Origin: Rubidibacter lacunae KORDI 51-2 | GTDB lineage: Bacteria; Cyanobacteriota; Cyanobacteriia; Cyanobacteriales; Rubidibacteraceae | Assembly: GCF_000473895.1 (NCBI RefSeq) | Contig: NZ_ASSJ01000079.1 | Span: forward strand, 1 to 64,000 | DNA length: 64,000 nt | Reading direction: 5' to 3' | Part shown: positions 59,141 through 64,000 of the stretch, piece by piece | How positions within the stretch are numbered: the first letter of the stretch is position 1 | Layout of the letters: each line of letters opens with the position of its first letter | Program-made: the position numbers and the translations under genes | Notes under the pieces: model-generated | Told to the model about the DNA's origin: nothing | The model's database searches: none | The model's input: the letters and a program-made list of their open reading frames with translations, nothing else

Positions 59141-59941
59141 TTACTCGATTTCAATTGATGTTGGCGGGCCGTCACTGGATGAGGGACCGCTACTGGCTGT
59201 CAGTGGTTTGCGGAAGTCTGCATAAAGGCGATCGCGCCACTCGAAGAACGGTGCGAAGGCGCTATCGTCGCCGAGTCCGGGCACGCCTTTGCCGGCCAAT
59301 CCGGCCGGAATATCGAGATAGGTGCGATCGGGGAATTTGAGCGTGATGCTCAGCGCCGCCACCGTCAGGTCCGCCAGCGTCACCGCGTCGCCAATCAGGT
59401 ACGAACGGTTCTGCAACATCAAACACAATGCTTCGAGATCTTGCCTGAGCCCGTCTGTTGCATACTTCAGCGCATCGCCGCTTGCACCAACGCCCGCACC
59501 CAAGACGTCTAGTAACTCGCCCGGTACGGCCCCGACAATCGTTTTGACGAAATCCGGTGTGTCGTCCGGTAGCACTGCCGTGCGCAGATTCTGGTTGTGC
59601 GCGATCGCGCCCAGAAATGCTTGGCGGGCCTTCAGCCCGATCGACTCGTCCGCCCACTCTTCCATCATCAAGCACAATCCGCGTTGGTAAGGCTCGGTCG
59701 GCAGCAGTGCCGGTTCGGGATATTTGCGCTCCAGATACAGTGCGATTTCGGTCGAATCGCCGACGTAAATTTCGCCGTCTTTGATTACGGGGACCTGACG
59801 CCGTCCCGATGCCTGCATGAGCTCGAACTGCCCGACACCGGGCGTTACCTCAACCTTGTGGTAGTCCACGCCTTTAAAGTCGAGGATCAACCGAACTTTC
59901 TCGGAAAATTGCGACAATTCAAACTGATATAGCTCGATCAT
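59141..59941 (-). CDS. glutathione S-transferase family protein
   Basis: A 266-residue protein with the N-terminal thioredoxin-like domain (MIELYQFELSQFSEKVRLIL, and the GSH-binding GRRQVPVIKDGEIYVGDSTEIALYLE near 47-72) and an all-helical C-terminal domain (AVTLADLTVAALSITLKFP). The catalytic residue may be the serine in SQFSEKV. A ~30-residue serine/proline tail follows. Role (detoxification, isomerase or reductase) cannot be set from sequence. Confidence 0.85.
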   Translation of the reverse strand: MIELYQFELSQFSEKVRLILDFKGVDYHKVEVTPGVGQFELMQASGRRQVPVIKDGEIYVGDSTEIALYLERKYPEPALLPTEPYQRGLCLMMEEWADESIGLKARQAFLGAIAHNQNLRTAVLPDDTPDFVKTIVGAVPGELLDVLGAGVGASGDALKYATDGLRQDLEALCLMLQNRSYLIGDAVTLADLTVAALSITLKFPDRTYLDIPAGLAGKGVPGLGDDSAFAPFFEWRDRLYADFRKPLTASSGPSSSDGPPTSIEIE

Positions 59942-60067
59942 GGGTCGTTACCTCGACTCGCCTCTAAAACGTTACACCAATTTTTCAGGAAGCCGAACCC
60001 GCAAACGCGATCGCTGCCGGTTGAGGACTCACCCTGAATGTATTGATAACGAACACCAGCCTGCGAT

Positions 60068-61258
60068 TTAATCCGTCGTGCTAACGCGCGGCAGTCGGTG
60101 CTTGAAACCGCACAGAATTTCCCAAGAAATCGTTCCCAGTTTCTGCGCCCATTCGTCGGCAGAAATGGCAGCATTGCCATCTGTACCCAGCAATACCGCC
60201 GTTTCGCCCGCTTGCACGTCGGGTACGGCATCGACATCGAGCATGAGCTGGTCCATCGCGATCGCTCCGATCTGCCGGACGCGCTGCCCCCGCAGCAACA
60301 CCTCCAGGCGATTGGACAGATTGCGCGGTACGCCGTCGGCATAGCCGATCCCCACCACTGCCACCCGAAGCGGTCGGTCGGTCACGAACAGGTGCCCGTA
60401 GCTGACGCCCGAGCCTGCGGGAATGGTTTTGACTTGCGTGACCCGAGCCTTCACCTGCATCACCGGACGTAAAGCCACTGCCTCGCGCAGGTGTGCTGCT
60501 GGATAAAGCCCGTAAAGCGCCAGCCCCACGCGGACTAAGTCATAGTGCAGCGCGCGATCGCTTAGCATCGCGGCTGAGTTCGCTAAATGCAGGCGCGGCG
60601 GGGCGAGGTTGGCAGCTCGGAGTGCCCCAATCGCCTCGGTAAAACGTCGGTGCTGTTGGCGCGCGATCGTCGGATCGGGGTCGTCAGCTGTCGCCAGGTG
60701 CGAATAAACGCTGGCTACCGACAAGTTCGGCAGCTGGGCGACGAAACGCCCGAATCCAACCGCATCCGTCCACAGCGTTCCCAAACGCGACATGCCCGTA
60801 TCGAGCTTGAGATGGACGGGTAACGTTTGCCCCAGTGCTGCCAGCGTTTCGGAAAAGACCAGTGCCTGTTGCACCGCTCCTAAGGTCGGCTGTAATTTCC
60901 AGCGCGCGATCGCCTCGACCTCTTCGGGCGTGTTGCTCGCTCCTAGTAATAAGATGGGTGCCTCAATGCCTCCAGCCCGAAGCTCCACCCCTTCCTGCAG
61001 TGTTGCTACGGCCAGCCAACTAGCCCCGGCTGCTAGCACCGTTTGGGCAACCTTCAATGCACCGTGACCGTAAGCATCGGCTTTGACGACTGCCATCAGA
61101 TCGGTTTGCGGACCGAGCAACTGCCTGAGGTGACGGACGTTAGTGCTCAGCGCACGATCGCTAATTTCGACCCAAGCCCGCTGGCGAACTACTTGTTGCG
61201 CCGATGCGATCTGTCCCGGCTGTGCCAATAGCGCCGGAAGCTGTTCCCAACTCAGCAC
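60068..61258 (-). CDS. alr: alanine racemase
   Basis: PLP enzyme making D-alanine for peptidoglycan. The 396-residue protein has the PLP lysine in AVVKADAYGHG (about 57-67), the substrate-loop motif KLDTGMSRLG (about 151-160), and the catalytic tyrosine region SYGHLFVTDRPLRVAVVGIGYADGVPR. The GTG start at 61258 is supported by a GAGGA ribosome site about 10 bases upstream; an in-frame ATG at 61315 would read through a small upstream frame. Length is normal. Confidence 0.92.
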   Translation of the reverse strand: MLSWEQLPALLAQPGQIASAQQVVRQRAWVEISDRALSTNVRHLRQLLGPQTDLMAVVKADAYGHGALKVAQTVLAAGASWLAVATLQEGVELRAGGIEAPILLLGASNTPEEVEAIARWKLQPTLGAVQQALVFSETLAALGQTLPVHLKLDTGMSRLGTLWTDAVGFGRFVAQLPNLSVASVYSHLATADDPDPTIARQQHRRFTEAIGALRAANLAPPRLHLANSAAMLSDRALHYDLVRVGLALYGLYPAAHLREAVALRPVMQVKARVTQVKTIPAGSGVSYGHLFVTDRPLRVAVVGIGYADGVPRNLSNRLEVLLRGQRVRQIGAIAMDQLMLDVDAVPDVQAGETAVLLGTDGNAAISADEWAQKLGTISWEILCGFKHRLPRVSTTD

Positions 61259-61263
61259 CGTTT

Positions 61264-61473
61264 CTAATCCTCGAATGCAGCGGTTATTCCGGTCAAAATT
61301 AAAACTACTCCACATTTAGCGAGTAGCAAACTGAGGATTTGTTCCGCTCGGGAACGAAACCGAACCTCCCATTTTCTAGGTGCCTGGCAGGGTTGGAGTT
61401 GCTGCAAAGTGGTTGCGTAGGTTTCTAAATCCCCCTCGGCAAGAGACTTGCAACGGTTTTTACATGGATCCAA
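61264..61473 (-). CDS. possible small ORF just upstream of alr
   Basis: A 69-residue frame ending five bases before the alr start. The C-terminal half is hydrophobic (AEQILSLLLAKCGVVLILTG), while the N-terminus has four cysteines. The tight spacing and a shared GAGGA site within its last codons suggest coupling to alr, but I recognise no family and there is no strong ribosome site for it. It may equally be the alr leader. Confidence 0.3.
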   Translation of the reverse strand: MDPCKNRCKSLAEGDLETYATTLQQLQPCQAPRKWEVRFRSRAEQILSLLLAKCGVVLILTGITAAFED

Positions 61474-61521
61474 CCCTATGCTAATATCTGGAGTAATATT
61501 AACCCAACCTCTACCGATACC

Positions 61522-62019
61522 ATGGGCAAGGTTCTGGTGTTGAATGCCTCCTACGAGCCGCTAAACCTTACGAGTTGGAGGCGGGCGGTCGTGCTCCTTC
61601 TCAAGGGTAAGGCCGAGCAGCTCGAGCACAATGGCAAACTTGTTTATACTCAATTCCCGCTCCCGACCGTTATCCGCTTGCGCCATTACGTTCGCGTTCC
61701 CTATAAAGAGATTCCCCTCACCCGTCGCAACATCCTCGAACGCGACAACAATATGTGTCAGTACTGCGGCACCCGCAACGAACAACTGACTCTCGACCAC
61801 GTCCTTCCCCGCTCGCGAGGCGGTCCCGAAACCTGGGAGAACATCGTCGCCGCTTGCGTCCGCTGTAATGTCAGGAAAGGCAGCCGCACGCCCCGCGAAG
61901 CCAACATGCCGCTCAACCGCCATCCGCGTCGTCCCCACAGCAGTCTCCATTTCGAGCTAACGCGGCACCTCCAAGGCGATCGCAACCAAGAGTGGAAGAA
62001 GTACGTCATTGGCGCTTAG
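61522..62019 (+). CDS. HNH endonuclease
   Basis: A 165-residue HNH nuclease common in cyanobacteria. The N-terminal domain begins MGKVLVLNASYEPLNLTSWRR; the HNH core has MCQYCG (about 78-83), DHVLPRSRGGPETWENIVAAC (about 93-113) and CNVRKG. Zinc-binding cysteine pairs are complete. The gene is usually chromosomal and single copy, so a mobile origin is not implied. The cellular role is unknown. Confidence 0.9.
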   Translation: MGKVLVLNASYEPLNLTSWRRAVVLLLKGKAEQLEHNGKLVYTQFPLPTVIRLRHYVRVPYKEIPLTRRNILERDNNMCQYCGTRNEQLTLDHVLPRSRGGPETWENIVAACVRCNVRKGSRTPREANMPLNRHPRRPHSSLHFELTRHLQGDRNQEWKKYVIGA

Positions 62020-62405
62020 GGTTTAGTTTTCTCCACGCATCCTACCCCTGCCTCCCGATATATCGATAAATTCAAGCCGGTTGTCCGAGCGCGACCGTAT
62101 AGATTTCATGGGCTTAGACTTAAAAAAAGACATAGATAGGCAAGGTGACTGTCTTTTTGTTGTTTCCCGAGCGTAACTACAATCTTGGATAGCTGATTGG
62201 TTGGGCGATGGTATTGAAAATACACCCGATAGATTCACTCAAATAAGAACCTTGCAAGGTCGTACTTGGTGCAGTCGGCAACCTCACCGATAGCTAAAGC
62301 TTTCCTCCAGTTTCGAGTAGAACAGGCTCTTGCAATTCAGCCTCGTATTCTCTCCTTCAATCCGAGTCATACAAGTCCGATCGGCGCATCAAACCGCAAT
62401 GTCGC
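62020..62405. other. intergenic region before the terminase remnant
   Basis: A short inverted repeat (AAAAAGACA near 62124 with TGTCTTTTT near 62150) could end the HNH transcript. No gene was recognised. Confidence 0.45.
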
Positions 62406-62953
62406 TGGTACGGGATTCAGGGTCGCTCGGGCGATCGCCAGCTGGTGTCGGCCCCGTCGGCACAAGAGATCAGCTACCGGGGGCGCAAGGTTAAGGGTGG
62501 CATCGCGCTTTACACGGTTGGCACCGACCGAGCAAAGGAGCTCATTTACGCGCAGCTGCGAGTGTCCGAGCCGGGCGAGCGCTTCGTGAACTTCCCGAAC
62601 CGTTTGGAGGCGCGCTACTACTCCGGACTTTGTTCGGAAGTGCAGATGATTCACCATCGCAACGGGATTGCGTCAGTGCGATGGGTCGAGGTTGCGCCTG
62701 TCGCTTCTAACGAACCGCTCGCCTGCGCAGTGTCTGCATTCGGTCATTCGCCCACCTGGTGCGCTCGGCACAGGAGTGGAAGGCTGGTGTGAAAGTGGCG
62801 AAGTACGCGATCGCTGCTAACCTCAACGAGAACGACTTACCCGATGACCTGCGCGCGGCAGTGGAGCAAGCAAAGGCAGAATCGCTCCCAAAGTCCCGAG
62901 GTGCGGAGGCGATCGCGCAGGAGATCCTGAGCTGGAGCGGGTCCTTGCAGTAA
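62406..62953 (+). pseudogene. remnant of phage terminase large subunit (GpA-like)
   Basis: The frame around 62406-62735 encodes RWYGIQGRSGDRQLVSAPSA, then ISYRGRKVKGGIALYTVGTD and AKELIYAQLRVSEPGERFVNF, closely resembling the C-terminal third of GpA-type terminases (the motif where the nuclease domain ends). A frameshift near 62735 moves the continuation to the frame reading AFAHLVRSAQEWKAGVKVAK, ending at 62953. The N-terminal ATPase is missing, so this is a decayed prophage fragment. Confidence 0.65.
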
Positions 62954-63090
62954 TGCTGGCAGCGGGACAGTTTAAGACGCGATCGCTGCTAGTCGTGGCG
63001 ACGATGACCGTGGGGCTGGCGCTGTGGCGGGGGCGCTATGGGCTGCTGGTGCTGGGTGGGGTAGCGATCGCGCTGACTTGGCGAGGGTAA
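62953..63090 (+). CDS. 45-residue membrane protein after the terminase remnant
   Basis: The start ATG overlaps the terminase stop codon (TAATG at 62951-62955). The peptide, MLAAGQFKTRSLLVVATMTV then GLALWRGRYGLLVLGGVAIA and LTWRG, has one or two membrane spans. The start-stop overlap indicates it was a phage gene translated with the terminase. No family recognised. Confidence 0.45.
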   Translation: MLAAGQFKTRSLLVVATMTVGLALWRGRYGLLVLGGVAIALTWRG

Positions 63091-63103
63091 GCGATCGCGC
63101 GCG

Positions 63104-63535
63104 CTACGCAAACTCGTCGATAGCCTGCTCTCTGGGAATCTCCCAGAAGTACTGCACGCCAGAGCGCCATCCGAAATACAGGGCGCGGTTAATCATTCCT
63201 CTGCCCTCGGCAAGCTCGCGCTGAACCAGGGGAATCGCCATCCGGAGGGACTCCAGCTGTTCGGAGCGGCGCAGGTCGGCATCGAGCAGGAGAATCAGCC
63301 CGCCGTGAACTTCGGAGGCTCGGGCGATCGCCTCAAAGTCTTTAACGTTGGCGGTTACCAGAATTCTGTCTTCTTTGTATGCGAGAGCCCAAACTTCGCG
63401 ATCCGAGCGCCCGCAATGCCCGCGATTTCTGATTGAGACCGCGTCAACCAGATCCTCTTCGCAGAGAGTCTGAGCGATGTTGGGAGAGAGGTTCTCGTCG
63501 AGCAGCAGTTTGAGGCTTTCCGTGGCTTCAGGCAC
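63104..63535 (-). CDS. DUF5615 PIN-like protein, candidate toxin
   Basis: A 143-residue PIN-like protein of the DUF5615 family. Key acidic residues appear in LKLLLDENLSPNIA (D, E near the start), SDREVWALAYKEDRILVTANVKDFEAIA (two D). Such proteins often pair with DUF433 antitoxins. The start is uncertain: GTG 63535 (used) or TTG 63565. It overlaps the 3' end of the DUF433 gene, implying translational coupling. The C-terminal ~40 residues are longer than usual. Confidence 0.7.
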   Translation of the reverse strand: MPEATESLKLLLDENLSPNIAQTLCEEDLVDAVSIRNRGHCGRSDREVWALAYKEDRILVTANVKDFEAIARASEVHGGLILLLDADLRRSEQLESLRMAIPLVQRELAEGRGMINRALYFGWRSGVQYFWEIPREQAIDEFA

Positions 63536-63794
63536 GAGGATTGGAGCGGGCGTAGACCTGAGCAAAGCGCAGATCCTGCTCGGACAAGAATGGGTAGTCC
63601 TCTAGAATCTCAGCCTCAGTTGCAGCGTCAGGACTGCGGTCCAGCATGCTACCGATGTGGTAGGCCGTCAGCCGAGAGTTCGGAAAGACTGGCTCGCCGC
63701 CCATTATGCTAGGGTCCTCCGTCAACCCAGCTCTCCAATTCGCGTAGTCAGGGTAGGCTCTGCTCTCAAAACCTTTTGCTTTCGCAGTAACCAT
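63528..63794 (-). CDS. DUF433 protein, candidate antitoxin
   Basis: An 88-residue winged-helix DUF433 protein: ITEDPSIMGGEPVF-like segment (here LTEDPSIMGGEPVFPNSRLT, about 24-43), then YHIGSMLDRSPDAATEAEILEDYPFLSEQDLRFAQVYA. An unusually strong GGAGG site sits eight bases before the ATG at 63794, so I rejected the longer frame to 63914. It precedes the PIN-like gene on the same strand with overlap, the usual order of this toxin-antitoxin-like pair. Confidence 0.75.
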   Translation of the reverse strand: MVTAKAKGFESRAYPDYANWRAGLTEDPSIMGGEPVFPNSRLTAYHIGSMLDRSPDAATEAEILEDYPFLSEQDLRFAQVYARSNPRA

Positions 63795-64000
63795 GCCGCG
63801 CACCTCCGTAGTGGTGTGCTTCTCGCTCGTACTCCAATCGTACAACCCGCTTGCGAGCACACTCGTTCTCGGTTGGTACTCGCCAGTCTCCGCATTTCCT
63901 GCATAGTTGACCAATTCGCAATCGCAACCCCAGGAAAGCGCTTGGCGAGAGTATCACGGCAGTAGTCATCGCACTCGCAGAGCCCGACGAACCGGAACCC

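Noticed and set aside
62266-62589. Plus-strand frame of 107 codons
   Set aside because: It overlaps the better terminase-like frame and has no family signal.

Overview
The window reads as a stretch of cyanobacterial chromosome. Evidence for this is the very frequent octamer GCGATCGC (the HIP1 signature), the NDH-1 subunit gene ndhB, an NblB-type phycobilisome-degradation protein, a PSI-accumulation thioredoxin-fold protein, a tocopherol gene pair (homogentisate phytyltransferase and gamma-tocopherol methyltransferase) and a spkB-like kinase. A complete glucosylglycerol-type ABC transporter plus a probable glucosylglycerol hydrolase suggest a salt-tolerant (marine or brackish) unicellular organism. 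I cannot fix the genus from sequence alone.

Layout. 1-1.6 kb: no convincing gene. 1.6-5.5 kb: sepF and proC, a Zur-like Fur regulator, then divergent purS, a decayed exported-protein gene and purQ. 5.6-16.8 kb: pentapeptide Ser/Thr kinase, pheT, murQ, then a site-2 protease/rsmA/ispE run and a DUF389 membrane protein. 17.7-22 kb: probable gghA, queE, a small membrane protein. 22.2-27.9 kb is an accessory island: an SH3b exported protein, a NACHT NTPase with C-terminal pentapeptide repeats (candidate anti-phage protein), a copy of a dispersed repeat interrupted by a MITE, and an IS605-type element with tnpA and tnpB that ends exactly at the stop codon of nblB. 27.8-36.4 kb: nblB, DUF2232, a Crp/Fnr regulator, a natD-like permease, ndhB, topA. 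36.4-38.8 kb is a gene-free 2.4 kb tract with a duplicated ~430 bp element, each copy ending in a hairpin. 38.8-43.9 kb: rqcH-like, remA, gmk, PSI factor, murT. 44.1-48.4 kb: ggtB-C-D-A operon. 49-53 kb: groEL with a perfect CIRCE operator, SUMF1-fold protein, cupin dioxygenase, Uma2 nuclease. 53.6-62 kb: tRNA-Ala, MFS transporter, tocopherol genes, DUF2470, rnhB, GST, alr, HNH nuclease. 62.3-63.8 kb: decayed phage terminase, a tiny membrane ORF and a DUF433/DUF5615 toxin-antitoxin-like pair.

Functional links. The osmolyte theme joins ggtBCDA (uptake of glucosylglycerol or similar solute) with the GH13-like hydrolase at 17.7 kb. Envelope and division themes include sepF, murQ, murT and alr. 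Photosynthesis-related genes are scattered. The mobile and defence-like content is concentrated in 22-28 kb and 62-64 kb. The most interesting unexplained items are the NACHT-pentapeptide protein with its near-identical 15-bp DNA repeats, the duplicated hairpin-ended element at 37.2-38.3 kb, a dispersed ~85 bp hairpin repeat lying near gene 3' ends, and the MITE with 23-bp terminal inverted repeats nested inside one copy of it.
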